A stretch of DNA of 64,000 nt from Anatilimnocola aggregata (GCF_007747655.1 NZ_CP036274.1:7812001-7876000), one strand, 5' to 3'. Counted from the first letter of the stretch, positions 16,926-26,274 are shown. Numbers and translations are program-made. Notes: generated by a model from the sequence alone, not told the origin.

Positions 16926-17213
16926 TTAATCAGTGAAGGACTTCTCTGTCTTTTTTCGCTCTGGGGACAATGGTGATTCAAGCTGACGAGCTTCGTATGC
17001 TTCAATCGCTGCCTTCAGTTGCTGCATGTTTTGTTGCACTTGATTGCGACGAACTGATTCGCGGACAGACTGCAGCGCAATGGGCAACACGCAGAGAAAC
17101 AGACTGACGGCCAGCAGCAAGCAAACCAGAGACAAGCCAACCAGCACCCAAACCAGGCGATTGGTGGCCGGCTTCGTGCTGCCAGTTGATACCTGGGAAT
17201 TATCGTCTCTCAT
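16926..17213 (-). CDS. Small membrane protein with coiled-coil tail
   Basis: About 95 residues from ATG 17213; an ATG at 17234 adds seven. One strong membrane segment (LVWVLVGLSLVCLLLAVSLFL) is followed by a helical stretch, VRRNQVQQNMQQLKAAIEAYEA, which resembles the start of type II/IV pseudopilins but without the usual prepilin cleavage site. Function unknown. Its position between hpnH and scpA on the same strand may be incidental. Confidence 0.5.
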   Translation of the reverse strand: MRDDNSQVSTGSTKPATNRLVWVLVGLSLVCLLLAVSLFLCVLPIALQSVRESVRRNQVQQNMQQLKAAIEAYEARQLESPLSPERKKTEKSFTD

Positions 17214-17273
17214 TTCGACCACGTGGCGATTCATTCCGGTCGAAGGATTGGCTCAATTTCAATGACAACCCGC

Positions 17274-18392
17274 CTACTTCCCAATCTTCAGCAGCGAACC
17301 GCTCCGAGATTTGCCAACGTGCGGCGGCGGAACTTTGCCCGCGGAAGCAAGTGCCAGGGCAGGTTGGTCGAGGTTCGTCGACGAACCAAACAGGCTCACC
17401 TTGGCAGTATGCAGGAAGCCCTTGAGTGTGCCGAAGGTGGCGGCGACGGCGCTCGGTTCGTGACCACAGTGGACCATGCAATCCTGGCAGCGGCTATTTC
17501 CGCTCTTTTGCCCGTACTTATCCCAGGCAGTCAGTTCCATCAACTCTTTGAAGGTCTGCACGTAGCCTTCGTTAAGCAAGTAGCAAGGCTTTTGCCAGCC
17601 AAAGACGTTGTACGTTGGGCTGCCCCACGGCGTGCATTCAAGATCGAACTTGCCTTGCAGGAATTCGAGGAACAGCGGCGTTTGATTGAACTGCCAACGC
17701 CGCGGCGCGCGATTGAGCAGTCGTTGAAAAAGGTTCGTAGTTTGTTGTCGTTTGAGAAAGTGATTCTGATCGGGAGCCTTTTCGTAGCTATAGCCCGGTG
17801 AGACCATCATCCCTTCGACGCCAAGCCGCATCATGTCGTCGAAGAAGCCGCGCATCCGTTCGGGATTGGCACCATCGAAGAGTGTGCTATTGGTGGTAAC
17901 GCGAAAGCCTTTGGCACGGGCCGCTTTGATCGCCGCGACCGCGATATCATAAACGCCTTCGCGGCAGACGGCCTGATCGTGTTCTTCTTTGGGCCCGTCC
18001 ATGTGTACCGAAAACGCCAGGTATTTGCTCGGTTTGAACTTGGGCAGCGCTGCTTCCAGCTTGAGCGCGTTCGTGCAGAGATAGACATACTTCTTGCGCT
18101 GCACGAGCCCCGCGACGATTTCGTCGATCTGCGGATGCATCAAAGGTTCACCGCCAGGAATTGAAACGATCGGCGCGCCGCATTCGTCGGCGGCGTGCAG
18201 GCATTTCTCGGGTGAGAGATTCTGCCGCAGAATCTCAGCCGGGAACTGAATCTTGCCGCACCCAGCGCAGGCCAGGTTGCAACGAAACAGCGGCTCCAGC
18301 ATCAGCACCAGTGGATAGCGATTGATGCCGGCCAGCTTCTTGCCCAGCACATAACTGGCGACCGTCCACATTTGGCTGATGGGTACCGACAT
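17274..18392 (-). CDS. hpnH: HpnH, adenosylhopane-forming radical SAM enzyme
   Basis: 372 residues from ATG 18392 (MSVPISQMWTVASYVLGKKL). Cys38-x3-Cys42-x2-Cys45 (CNLACAGC) binds the 4Fe-4S cluster; GGEPLMH and a C-terminal HCGHEPSAV follow, as in the HpnH family. The enzyme joins the 5'-deoxyadenosyl group of SAM to hopene, the first step in making extended hopanoids. Longer in-frame starts up to 18620 are artefacts: the extra residues translate a repeat element (GEAPAEP and LADASGY peptides). The squalene-hopene cyclase gene lies directly upstream on the same strand, so the two probably work as a hopanoid pair. Confidence 0.93.
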   Translation of the reverse strand: MSVPISQMWTVASYVLGKKLAGINRYPLVLMLEPLFRCNLACAGCGKIQFPAEILRQNLSPEKCLHAADECGAPIVSIPGGEPLMHPQIDEIVAGLVQRKKYVYLCTNALKLEAALPKFKPSKYLAFSVHMDGPKEEHDQAVCREGVYDIAVAAIKAARAKGFRVTTNSTLFDGANPERMRGFFDDMMRLGVEGMMVSPGYSYEKAPDQNHFLKRQQTTNLFQRLLNRAPRRWQFNQTPLFLEFLQGKFDLECTPWGSPTYNVFGWQKPCYLLNEGYVQTFKELMELTAWDKYGQKSGNSRCQDCMVHCGHEPSAVAATFGTLKGFLHTAKVSLFGSSTNLDQPALALASAGKVPPPHVGKSRSGSLLKIGK

Positions 18393-18407
18393 GATTCTCT
18401 CTTTTAG

Positions 18408-18430
18408 GTAGCCCGACGCGTCAGCGAGGG
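18408..18430. repeat. Dispersed 23-bp repeat, copy 1
   Basis: GTAGCCCGACGCGTCAGCG then AGGG; identical over 23 bases to 59030-59052. A shortened form (GTAGCCCGA) starts at 51466, and a diverged one lies near 26199. Confidence 0.85.
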
Positions 18431-18438
18431 TCGTTTTT

Positions 18439-18535
18439 GGGAGGGCGAAGCTCCTGCTGAGCCGCCCGTTTGGATTTGCAATGGCTGTCTGTGCTAATGC
18501 TCCACCGTTCGGCTCGGCGGGAGCCTCGCCCTCCC
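18439..18535. repeat. Long inverted-repeat element, 26-bp arms
   Basis: Left arm GGGAGGGCGAAGCTCC then TGCTGAGCCG (18439-18464); right arm, near its complement, at 18510-18535. Related to the element at 37760-37840. It lies between shc and hpnH, so it could trim or terminate the shared transcript. Confidence 0.88.
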
Positions 18536-18549
18536 GAGCGATCGGGTAG

Positions 18550-20667
18550 CTATCCCACCACTCGTAACCGCGGCGAGACGGATTCGCGCTGGGGCTTCGG
18601 TAGCTCCTGGCCGCGGGCATTGGCGTAGGTCGCCAAGGCCAACAGCGGGAAGTAAATCGGGTAGGCGTGGTACTTTAAGTAGAACACTCGCGGGAAACCG
18701 GTGCCGGTGAACTCGGTTTCGGCCCAGGTGCCGTCTTCTTGCTGTTGATCGACGAGCCATTGCACGCCTCGTTCGACAGCGGGATGTTCGGCGAGTCCCG
18801 CCGCCAGCAAGCCGAGCAATGCCCAGGCAGTTTGCGAAGCAGTGGCCGGACCTTGCCCGCGCAGGTGCGGCTTTTCGTAAGTATCTGCCGATTCACCCCA
18901 AGCACCCGAAGCTTGCTGATGAGTCAACAGCCAATTCGCTGCCCGCTGCATGAGCGGATCGTCCTTGGCGATATCGATGGCATTCAGTCCGACGAGCACT
19001 TGCCAAGTGCCATAGATGTAGTTCACACCCCAGCGGCCAAACCAGCTGCCGTCGCTCTCTTGCGTTTCGCGCAGGTATTGCAAAGCGCGGTCAACGGCAG
19101 GCTGGCCACGTTTCGCACCCCAATGCGCCAGCGCTTCCAGCACGCGGCCCGTCAGGTCCGGCGTACTGGGATCGATCATGGCGTTGTGATCGGCAAACGG
19201 CACGCGGCAAAGAAATTCGCTGTCGTTGTCTTTGTCGAACGCGCCCCAGCCACCATCTTTGTTCTGCATGGCCAGAACCCAGCGCCGGGCGCGTTCGCAA
19301 GCACCAATGGCCCACCGACGACGAGCATCGGCTTCGTCGATTTGCATATCGCTGCTGCTGCGCGGATGTTGCAACTCTCGATTGACTGGTTTCGCAGCTG
19401 CAGAAGATTCCGAAGCAATCAGCAGTTCTTTGACGGCGATCATCACCATCACGGTGTCGTCGATATCGGGATAAAAATCGTTGTGATGCTCGAAGAACCA
19501 ACCAGCTGGTGCAGCGTTCACATTGGCGGCCCAATCGCCGGGACGGGTCACTTCCTTCTCGAGCAGCCAATCGATGGCGGCGATCAAGGATTGGTCGTCA
19601 ATCGTCACACCACTGGCAGCCAGCGCGCGCACGGTGATGGCCGTATCCCACACGGGAGACAAGCAGGGCTGCAAATGGGCCGAAGTTTCTTCTTCTACCG
19701 TCAGCCCGGCCAGTTGCTCGTGGTTGTAACGCACCTCGGCAGAGTCGTCGTCATAGCCGAGGCACTTGAGCGCGATGATGCTCCAAATGATTGGCGGGAA
19801 AATGGCTCCCAAGCCGTCGCTATGCGCGAAGCGCGTGGTCATCCATTGCGTGGCGACTTTCAGGGCTCGCTTGCGAAGAGGCTTGATCTTGCGGCGTTCG
19901 AGCCACTTGATGGATTGATCCGCGCGCCGAAAGAACTTGTCCCACGAGAACCAACTCTGTTCTTGCTCCAGACCCGGGCATTTCAGTTCTGGCCAATGAT
20001 CGGGCTGCTTCAGAAATAATTCGCCAATGCTGCGATCAGGCGCGAGTTGCCGCACCGGTCGATGGGCCCACATGATGGCCAGCGGCACAACAATCGTGCG
20101 CGACCAGGCGCTCATGCGGTAGATATTGATGGGGGACCACTTGGGCAACAGCACCAGCTCGGGCGGCACAGCGGGGCAATGATCGTACGAGATCTGCCCG
20201 AGCAGCGCGAGATAGAACCGGGTGAAGCTATTCACGGCATCGGCACCGCCGGCCGCGCGAATGGCATCGCGAGCCCGCACCATGTACTCGGCATTGCGAT
20301 CGTGGCCCGTCAGTTTGAGCGCGAAGTAAGCTTTCACGCTACCGCTGATTTCTAATTCGCCGCCGGGATACATGGCCCAGCCACCCGTGGGCAACTGAGT
20401 GTCGATCAGCCGCTGAGCACATTTTTTCGCGATCGGCAGATTCTCGCGGCGCAACCAGGCGAGCAGCAGAATGTACTCGCTTTGCAGGATGCTATCCCCT
20501 TCGAGTTCCGCACACCAAAAGCCGGCCGGCTGTTGCTGGTCGAGCAGCCACTGGCGGGTGTTGTGCACGGCGGCGGCCAGCGTTCCCGGCTCGGGCGCTT
20601 CCTCTGTGCGAGTGGTCGGTGGGATAAAATGCGGGCGTGGTACGCGAATTGGCTCACGGGCTGACAT
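18550..20667 (-). CDS. shc: Squalene-hopene cyclase
   Basis: 705 residues, close to the family norm. The protonating motif Asp401-Ile-Asp403-Asp404 (FYPDIDDT) matches the DxDD of class II cyclases, and QW repeats (for example QNKDGGWGAFD, QESDGSWFGRWG, QQASGAWGESAD, QQEDGTWAETEFTGTGFP) are spread along the chain. It turns squalene into hopene and diplopterol at the inner membrane. GGAGGAAG lies just before the ATG. The next gene on the strand is hpnH. A second, more divergent cyclase of the same superfamily is encoded at 40587-42383. Confidence 0.96.
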   Translation of the reverse strand: MSAREPIRVPRPHFIPPTTRTEEAPEPGTLAAAVHNTRQWLLDQQQPAGFWCAELEGDSILQSEYILLLAWLRRENLPIAKKCAQRLIDTQLPTGGWAMYPGGELEISGSVKAYFALKLTGHDRNAEYMVRARDAIRAAGGADAVNSFTRFYLALLGQISYDHCPAVPPELVLLPKWSPINIYRMSAWSRTIVVPLAIMWAHRPVRQLAPDRSIGELFLKQPDHWPELKCPGLEQEQSWFSWDKFFRRADQSIKWLERRKIKPLRKRALKVATQWMTTRFAHSDGLGAIFPPIIWSIIALKCLGYDDDSAEVRYNHEQLAGLTVEEETSAHLQPCLSPVWDTAITVRALAASGVTIDDQSLIAAIDWLLEKEVTRPGDWAANVNAAPAGWFFEHHNDFYPDIDDTVMVMIAVKELLIASESSAAAKPVNRELQHPRSSSDMQIDEADARRRWAIGACERARRWVLAMQNKDGGWGAFDKDNDSEFLCRVPFADHNAMIDPSTPDLTGRVLEALAHWGAKRGQPAVDRALQYLRETQESDGSWFGRWGVNYIYGTWQVLVGLNAIDIAKDDPLMQRAANWLLTHQQASGAWGESADTYEKPHLRGQGPATASQTAWALLGLLAAGLAEHPAVERGVQWLVDQQQEDGTWAETEFTGTGFPRVFYLKYHAYPIYFPLLALATYANARGQELPKPQRESVSPRLRVVG

Positions 20668-20947
20668 TCCCTGGCTTCCTCCCTGATCTGCAGCGGCCGC
20701 AGGCGTAACCGGCTCCCCAAGAGCAAGCTCGCTAGCGGCCCCATGCCTGTCAAAATGTCGTATAAGGAATCGAGCGCGTGCCTACAAGATCAATCCCGGA
20801 GCGCTACAATGCTGAATACCCGCCACCCTGACCGCGTTACGCTGATGGTCGCGAAATTCGCCAGAATTCCGACCGCAGCCTATTGTGCCTGAATAGGGGC
20901 GATTTCTCCTACACGAAAAAGGGCGGCTGTGCCGCAAACCACGGACG

Positions 20948-22483
20948 ATGGCCGCTGACTGGGATCAAGACGACGCAGAAGATTCGGCGGAAGATATCGT
21001 CGCCGCGGAACTGCAAGCAGCGGCTGCCGAAGCCGAAGAAGGACCACAGCCTTCGGAAGCGGAAGTCGATGCGGCCCTCGATCAGGTTGCGGGGCCGCTA
21101 GCACCCGATGCTTCGCTGGAAGAAGCTGCGGCGGCCGCAGAGGCCGCCGCCGATCCCGGCTATCGTTACGAATTTGCCTTTCGCCGGGCAGCTGCCAAGG
21201 TTCGCGAGTTTCCCCGCGCGCCGGGCGTCTATCTGTTCAAAGATACCTCGGGCATCACCATTTATGTCGGCAAGGCCAAGAACTTGCGAAGCCGCGCGGG
21301 AAGCTACTTCTTGATCGGTGCCCAGCAGGAGCGCCGCACTGCCGACTGGGTGCTCGATATCGCCGATGCCGACTACATTGAGTGCGAAAGCGATGTCGAT
21401 GCCCTACTGATGGAAGCCCGGCTGATCAAAGACATTCAGCCCAAGCACAACAAGGAACTCAAGGACGATAAGACCTTCCCTTACCTGATGATCACCAAGG
21501 GGGAAGATTTTCCGCGCGTCGAAGTGACTCGCCAACCGCCCGATCGTGGTGTGCGTCTGTTCGGCCCGTTTGCCAGCGCTGGTGCTTTGCGCGGCGCAAT
21601 GCAGGTGCTGCAGCGGATTTTTAAGTTCCGCACCTGTAGTCTCGATATCGAAGAGAACGACGAACGGTGGAAGTGGTTCCGCCCCTGCCTGCTCGCTAGC
21701 ATTCAACAGTGCACCGCGCCGTGCAACTTGCGAATCAGCAAGGAAGAGTACAAGCACGATATTCAGCGCCTGGTCATGTTCCTGGAAGGGAACAAAAAGC
21801 GACTGCTGAAAGAACTGCGCGAAGAAATGCAGACTGCAGCCCAGGCCAAGCAGTTTGAAAATGCAGCCCGCCTGCGCGACGAAATCAAGATGCTCGAATC
21901 GCTCGACCGCCGCGGCGATATCGACGTCCACGCTCAGCCCGAAGTCTTTTACATCGACCCGAAGAAGGGTCTCGCCGGCCTGAAGAAAGCTCTCAAGTTG
22001 GCCGAGGTGCCGCGGACCATCGAAGGGATGGATATCGCGCACTTAGGCGGCGGCGAAACGGTCGCCAGCGTCGTGCAGTTTCTCGACGGGCTGCCGTTCA
22101 AGCCCGGCTATCGTCGCTACAAGATCAACGGCGTCAGTGGCATCGACGACTTCCGCAGCTTGCACGAAGTTGTCTCGCGCCGCTATCGCAAGCTGAGCGA
22201 CGAAGATGAAGTCTTCCCCGACCTGCTGCTGATCGACGGTGGCAAGGGGCAACTCAATGCCGCTTTGCAAGCGTTTCGCGATCAAGACATTACTCCGCCA
22301 GCCATTCTGTCGCTGGCCAAGCGAGAAGAAGAGATCTATCTGCCCGATCTCGACGAGCCGATTCGCCTCTCGAAGAACAACTTTGCCCTCCGACTGCTGC
22401 AATATGTGCGGGACGAAGCCCATCGCTTTGCCCAGCACTATCACCATCAACTGCGGCGCAAGTCGCAGCTCGGCGATTCGTAA
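20948..22483 (+). CDS. uvrC: UvrC-type excinuclease lacking the C-terminal HhH domain
   Basis: 511 residues. Residues 1-70 are an acidic, Ala/Glu-rich extension. The GIY-YIG nuclease domain follows (GVYLF 93-97, IYVGKAKNLR 105-114), then the UVR motif (AKQFENAARLRDEIKMLE) and the RNase-H-like second nuclease domain (IEGMDIAHLGG, PDLLLIDGGKGQ, YVRDEAHRFA). UvrC cuts DNA on both sides of a lesion marked by UvrAB. The chain ends right after the second nuclease domain; the tandem helix-hairpin-helix domain present in E. coli UvrC is missing, and the 101 bases before the next gene cannot encode it. It diverges from shc across 280 bases. Confidence 0.9.
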   Translation: MAADWDQDDAEDSAEDIVAAELQAAAAEAEEGPQPSEAEVDAALDQVAGPLAPDASLEEAAAAAEAAADPGYRYEFAFRRAAAKVREFPRAPGVYLFKDTSGITIYVGKAKNLRSRAGSYFLIGAQQERRTADWVLDIADADYIECESDVDALLMEARLIKDIQPKHNKELKDDKTFPYLMITKGEDFPRVEVTRQPPDRGVRLFGPFASAGALRGAMQVLQRIFKFRTCSLDIEENDERWKWFRPCLLASIQQCTAPCNLRISKEEYKHDIQRLVMFLEGNKKRLLKELREEMQTAAQAKQFENAARLRDEIKMLESLDRRGDIDVHAQPEVFYIDPKKGLAGLKKALKLAEVPRTIEGMDIAHLGGGETVASVVQFLDGLPFKPGYRRYKINGVSGIDDFRSLHEVVSRRYRKLSDEDEVFPDLLLIDGGKGQLNAALQAFRDQDITPPAILSLAKREEEIYLPDLDEPIRLSKNNFALRLLQYVRDEAHRFAQHYHHQLRRKSQLGDS

Positions 22484-22561
22484 TCGTCGATTCCGCTCTT
22501 CGAACCGGAACCATGCGGACGCGAGCAATTCGTCGTTGAATGAGAATGCGCGGCGGGTTAT

Positions 22562-22578
22562 GGTCCGCACAGCGGACC
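22562..22578. terminator. Hairpin between convergent genes
   Basis: GGTCCGC-ACA-GCGGACC, a perfect 7-bp stem without a T-tract. It lies between uvrC (+) and the DUF1501 gene (-) and could be a shared transcript end or a dispersed repeat. Confidence 0.5.
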
Positions 22579-22584
22579 CTACGC

Positions 22585-23907
22585 CTAAGCGACCAATTCG
22601 GCGAGCGGTTGTACGCCTGCTTCGACCAGGTACTGCGGCCGGCCGTGCAAGTCGGGAATGGTCGCGTGCCGGACGTCGATTCCCAAGTTGCGATAGAGCG
22701 TGGCGTAGACTTCTTGAAACGTGACGGGTCGATCCTTGGCTTCGCTGCCGGTGCGATCGGTGGAACCAATGACCTGCCCTGTTCGCATGCCACCACCCGC
22801 TAATAGCGCGCACGAAACCTGCGGCCAGTGGTCGCGACCAGCATTCTTGTTGATCTTTGGCGTGCGGCCGAATTCGCCCCAAGCGAGCACCGTCACATCG
22901 TCGGACATACCCCGCTCGTGCAGGTCATCGACCAGGGCCGTGAGTGCTCGGTCAAAGATCGGAAATTGCTTTTGGGCGTTTTTAAAGTTGTCGTTATGCC
23001 AATCCCAAATGGCATGGTTCAGCGTAACGACGCGCGCTCCGGCCTCAACCAACCGGCGGGCCATCAGGAAATGTTGCGGCACACTGGCGAGGCGAATCTT
23101 GGGGTCGCCGTGGCCATAGCGGGCTACGATTCGCGGATCTTCCTGGCTCAGGTCGAGTGCGGTCGCCAATTTGCCCGAGGTCAAAATGCCGAAGGCCTGT
23201 TCTTGAAACGCAGTGCTCCCTTGCACGCGGGCATCGGCTTCGCGCTGGAGCCGATCGAAGCTGTGGAGCAGGTTGCGGCGATCGCCCAAGCGGTCGAGCG
23301 TCATGCCTTGCAGCACCATGTTCTGCCGCTCGTTGCCAATCGGTTCGAACGGTGCCTGCGACGAACCGAGAAAACCGGGGCCCGGGTTCTCTTCGTTCCA
23401 CTTGTACCACAGGCTCATACCCGGTGGCGCGTGCGCGCTGGCTGGGCCTTTCAGTTTCGCGACGGCAGCGGGCAATGATGGCCAGCCGCGCATCGGTGCC
23501 TTTTGCGGCGGCCAACCCGTCGTGCATTGGTACTGCGAATGGCCACCCTCGCTGCCGACCATCGAGCGGATGGCGACGAGTTTGTCCATCGACGCCGCAA
23601 TCCGAGGCAAGTGTTCGCAGACTTGAATGCCGGCCACATTCGTGGCAATCGGCTGGAAGGGGCCGCGAATCTCGGCGGGCGCTTCCATCTTCAGGTCGTA
23701 CATGTCTTGATGGGGCGGTCCCCCGGTCAAGAAGATCATGATGATCGCTTTGTGCGAACCGCGGATTCCTTGCTGCGCCTCAGCCTGCAGCAACTGCGGT
23801 AGCGCCAATCCACCTAATCCCAGCCCACCGATCCGCAGAAAATCGCGTCGCGAATGCCCGTCGCAAAAACCAGCTTGCCGATCAGCCTGCCCAAGAATTG
23901 TCAGCAT
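22585..23907 (-). CDS. DUF1501 family protein, Tat-exported
   Basis: About 440 residues from ATG 23907. A Tat signal is clear (SRRDFLRIGGLGLGGLALP, twin Arg at 20-21). The body has the DUF1501 blocks: IIMIFLTGGPPHQDMYDLK, SEGGHSQYQC, VTLNHAIWDWHND and DVTVLAWGEFGRTPKINKNAGRDHWP. The fold belongs to the alkaline-phosphatase/sulfatase superfamily; function is unproven. In planctomycetes the gene usually follows a DUF1549/DUF1553 cytochrome-like gene, but no such partner is adjacent, so this is a solitary copy. Confidence 0.93.
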   Translation of the reverse strand: MLTILGQADRQAGFCDGHSRRDFLRIGGLGLGGLALPQLLQAEAQQGIRGSHKAIIMIFLTGGPPHQDMYDLKMEAPAEIRGPFQPIATNVAGIQVCEHLPRIAASMDKLVAIRSMVGSEGGHSQYQCTTGWPPQKAPMRGWPSLPAAVAKLKGPASAHAPPGMSLWYKWNEENPGPGFLGSSQAPFEPIGNERQNMVLQGMTLDRLGDRRNLLHSFDRLQREADARVQGSTAFQEQAFGILTSGKLATALDLSQEDPRIVARYGHGDPKIRLASVPQHFLMARRLVEAGARVVTLNHAIWDWHNDNFKNAQKQFPIFDRALTALVDDLHERGMSDDVTVLAWGEFGRTPKINKNAGRDHWPQVSCALLAGGGMRTGQVIGSTDRTGSEAKDRPVTFQEVYATLYRNLGIDVRHATIPDLHGRPQYLVEAGVQPLAELVA

Positions 23908-24019
23908 CGGGTGCGTGTCCTTCCGGTCCACTTAAGAATTCACATCTGCAGCCCGCATCGTATAAGCAGCGATTGATGGGGTCAAGCGAAATGGGCTGCC
24001 AAAAGGTAGTGGGCGAAAG

Positions 24020-24337
24020 CTATGTTTCTGGCAGGATGAAATCAATATCACGGGCACCATGCAGAACGCGTACGATCTCGATCTCCTGTGGTCGTCTGTA
24101 ATAAAACAACACGTGATTAGGAAAGCCGCTCACTCGGAAAACAGATAGGTTTTCGAGCCGCTGGTCAGTTGTCGGATAAGCTCCGCCGATCCCTGGCGAA
24201 TCTGCCAACAACTGAAATGTTGACTCACAAGCATTGAGAAACCGGTCAGCTAACTCCGCGTTACGCTCGCCCAAGAACACGGCCAACTCAACGATGTCCA
24301 AACGCGCGCGAGGACGGATGCAGATGGAGTTAGGCAT
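24020..24337 (-). CDS. RelE/ParE-family toxin
   Basis: About 105 residues from ATG 24337 (MPNSICIRPRARLDIVELA). ARLDIVELAVFLGERN, then FLNACESTFQLLADSPGIG and VFYY-type strands ending in EIEIVRVLHGARDID, are the ParE/RelE layout. Such toxins inhibit gyrase or cleave mRNA; which one applies here cannot be read from sequence. Its start overlaps the antitoxin stop by 8 bases, the normal arrangement of a toxin-antitoxin operon. Confidence 0.88.
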   Translation of the reverse strand: MPNSICIRPRARLDIVELAVFLGERNAELADRFLNACESTFQLLADSPGIGGAYPTTDQRLENLSVFRVSGFPNHVLFYYRRPQEIEIVRVLHGARDIDFILPET

Positions 24338-24575
24338 GCGAACGTCGCTGTTCGATATCGCGACGAATTCGGCTCCATTCGTCAGCGTCAAGTTGAATCG
24401 GATCGCCGCTTTCCAAACCCTCGATAAGTTGTGCGTGTAGTTGCTCTTTGCCGTCTTTGGCTCGTTCGATCAGCGCAGCAATATAGCCGGCCGGACTATC
24501 AAACTGTCCTGCCGCAGTTTCGCTAGCGACGAACTGCTGCAGTTCGTCGGAAAGATTTAGAGTGACATTGGTCAT
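24330..24575 (-). CDS. ParD/CopG-like antitoxin
   Basis: 81 residues from ATG 24575 (MTNVTLNLSDELQQFVASE), with GAGGACC upstream. The N-terminal ribbon-helix-helix (VTLNLSDELQQFV) binds DNA; the FDSPAGYIAALIERA segment and acidic C-terminal tail would bind and neutralise the toxin. It lies first in the operon and would repress it. A longer frame begins at 24641, but that start has no ribosome-binding site. Confidence 0.85.
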   Translation of the reverse strand: MTNVTLNLSDELQQFVASETAAGQFDSPAGYIAALIERAKDGKEQLHAQLIEGLESGDPIQLDADEWSRIRRDIEQRRSHA

Positions 24576-24673
24576 GACGCACTGGTCCTCGCGAAACTCG
24601 CTCCCGATTTTGCCAGGGATACCAATTCTGATTGTACTCACGTCAGATTCGTGTGCTCAACAGCAACGGTTGC

Positions 24674-26137
24674 TTACGAAGACGGCCCTTCGGCTGTCGG
24701 CGGGGGCACTTCCGGCATCGGTGGCGGGGCCACAATGACCACATTGGGCTCTGGAGGTTCCAAAATGGCCAGCGGCGAAGTTGCCAGGGCTTCGCCGGGG
24801 GCTTCGCGCACGTAGCCATCGAGCAGGCAGCTGACGTTCACATCGCCCATGACGTTGAGCGCGGTGCGGCAGCGGTCAAGGAACCAGTCGACGGCAAGCA
24901 GCATGGGTATGTGCTTGATATCGAGACCAACGGCCGTGAAGACGAGCGTCATGGTGACGAGTCCCGCTTCCGGAATGCCCGCCGCCCCGACCGAGGCAAT
25001 CACACTGGTGACGACAACCATAAACTGCTGCCACATGCTGAGCTTCGCGCCAATCAGCTGCGCAATGAAGAGGGCCGACATCGCTTCGTAGAGCGCAGTG
25101 CCGTCGTTATTAAAGTTCGCCCCGACCAGCGAACCCAAGCTGGCCGACTGTTCGCGGAGCCCGACTTTCTCGCGCAGGCAGGCGTAGGTGACCGGCATCG
25201 TGGCGGTCGAACTTCCCGTCGAGAAGGCCATCACGAGGGCATCACGCATGCCGTACAACACCGCCCACGGCGAACACCACGAGAAGAACTTGATCCGAAT
25301 CAGGTAATAGGCCATCTGCAGGGTCAGCGCGAGGAGCACCGCAATCACGAAGCCGCCGAGGGACATGAAGGGAGCGAACCCCTTCACGCCGACGAGGTTG
25401 GCCACTTTGCAAAAGACGGCGAGCGGAATGACTTCGATCACCCAGTGCAGCATGGTAATGAGGACGGCGAACATAATGTCCACAACGTCCGCCACTTTGG
25501 TGATCGGCACGTTCTTGTTGGGCCGCAGCGCGAGCCCCAACGTAACGGCCAGGATGATTACCGAAATCGCCTTGCCGTTGTCGGTCAGCGGACCTAGCAC
25601 GCTGCGGGGAATGTTTTCGAGGATTTCCTCCATCGAAAACTTCGGCCCTTCGGCGTCCTTCGGTTTTTCAGCTGTCGGTTTTGCTGCTTGTTTGGCCGCG
25701 GGCGCGTCAACGCCAAACTTCCACTTGCCGGGCTGCAATGTGTTTGCCACGGCCAGGCCAATCAAAATCGCAACGATCGTATTGATCAGCAGCAGCGAGA
25801 CCAGTCGCCCCAGTGTCCCCGGCGGGAACTTGGCGTGCATGAGCGCCTGAATGATGGCGAGCAAGATCAGTGGCGGAGCCAATGCCCCCAGCACTCGCAG
25901 CACCAGATTCGCGGGAACTTCGAGCACGTGAAGCAAACCGGCGGCATAGCTCTGGACGGTTTGCTGGCCGCTGGGCTCTTTGATCTCGCTCCCGGCAATT
26001 TGGGCGAGGACCAGGCCGAAGACCAGCCCGGCAATCACGCCGAAGAGAATCCGCAGATAGAGCGGCCAGGAATGCCAAACTTGAAAAATTCGGCCCACGG
26101 ATGAGGTAGGACTGGCCGCTTCGTGCGATTTCTGCAT
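24674..26137 (-). CDS. Dicarboxylate/amino acid:cation symporter (DAACS family)
   Basis: 487 residues, with at least eight hydrophobic segments. The re-entrant serine motif FSTGSSTATMPVT and the substrate-site motif FNNDGTALYEA (usual form NMDGTA) identify the glutamate/C4-dicarboxylate symporter family. It carries acidic amino acids or dicarboxylates with sodium or protons across the inner membrane. An Ala/Lys-rich loop of about 40 residues (AAKQAAKPTAEKPKDAEG) and a proline-rich C-terminus are additions to the usual core. GGAGAGAG precedes the ATG. Confidence 0.94.
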   Translation of the reverse strand: MQKSHEAASPTSSVGRIFQVWHSWPLYLRILFGVIAGLVFGLVLAQIAGSEIKEPSGQQTVQSYAAGLLHVLEVPANLVLRVLGALAPPLILLAIIQALMHAKFPPGTLGRLVSLLLINTIVAILIGLAVANTLQPGKWKFGVDAPAAKQAAKPTAEKPKDAEGPKFSMEEILENIPRSVLGPLTDNGKAISVIILAVTLGLALRPNKNVPITKVADVVDIMFAVLITMLHWVIEVIPLAVFCKVANLVGVKGFAPFMSLGGFVIAVLLALTLQMAYYLIRIKFFSWCSPWAVLYGMRDALVMAFSTGSSTATMPVTYACLREKVGLREQSASLGSLVGANFNNDGTALYEAMSALFIAQLIGAKLSMWQQFMVVVTSVIASVGAAGIPEAGLVTMTLVFTAVGLDIKHIPMLLAVDWFLDRCRTALNVMGDVNVSCLLDGYVREAPGEALATSPLAILEPPEPNVVIVAPPPMPEVPPPTAEGPSS

Positions 26138-26219
26138 GGACTCTCTCCACCGCCTGACAAGGTGCAGAGAGCAGCTTAGTTTGCTGGCCGAGAATTAGGT
26201 AGCCCGACCTCACGCGTGG

Positions 26220-26239
26220 GACAGGCATCCTTGCCTGTC
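26220..26239. terminator. Hairpin repeat upstream of the symporter gene
   Basis: GACAGGCA-TCCT-TGCCTGTC, a perfect 8-bp stem. It sits between the symporter start and the 3' end of the RTX gene at 26275, where it could end the latter's minus-strand transcript. A GTAGCCCGA-type repeat fragment precedes it. Confidence 0.5.
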
Positions 26240-26274
26240 GCGCCTTGTTAGCGAATCAGCCCGCTGCCAATTTT

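Noticed and set aside
18739-20019. 426-codon plus-strand frame opposite shc
   Set aside because: Antisense to conserved cyclase motifs; no start signal or recognisable domain.
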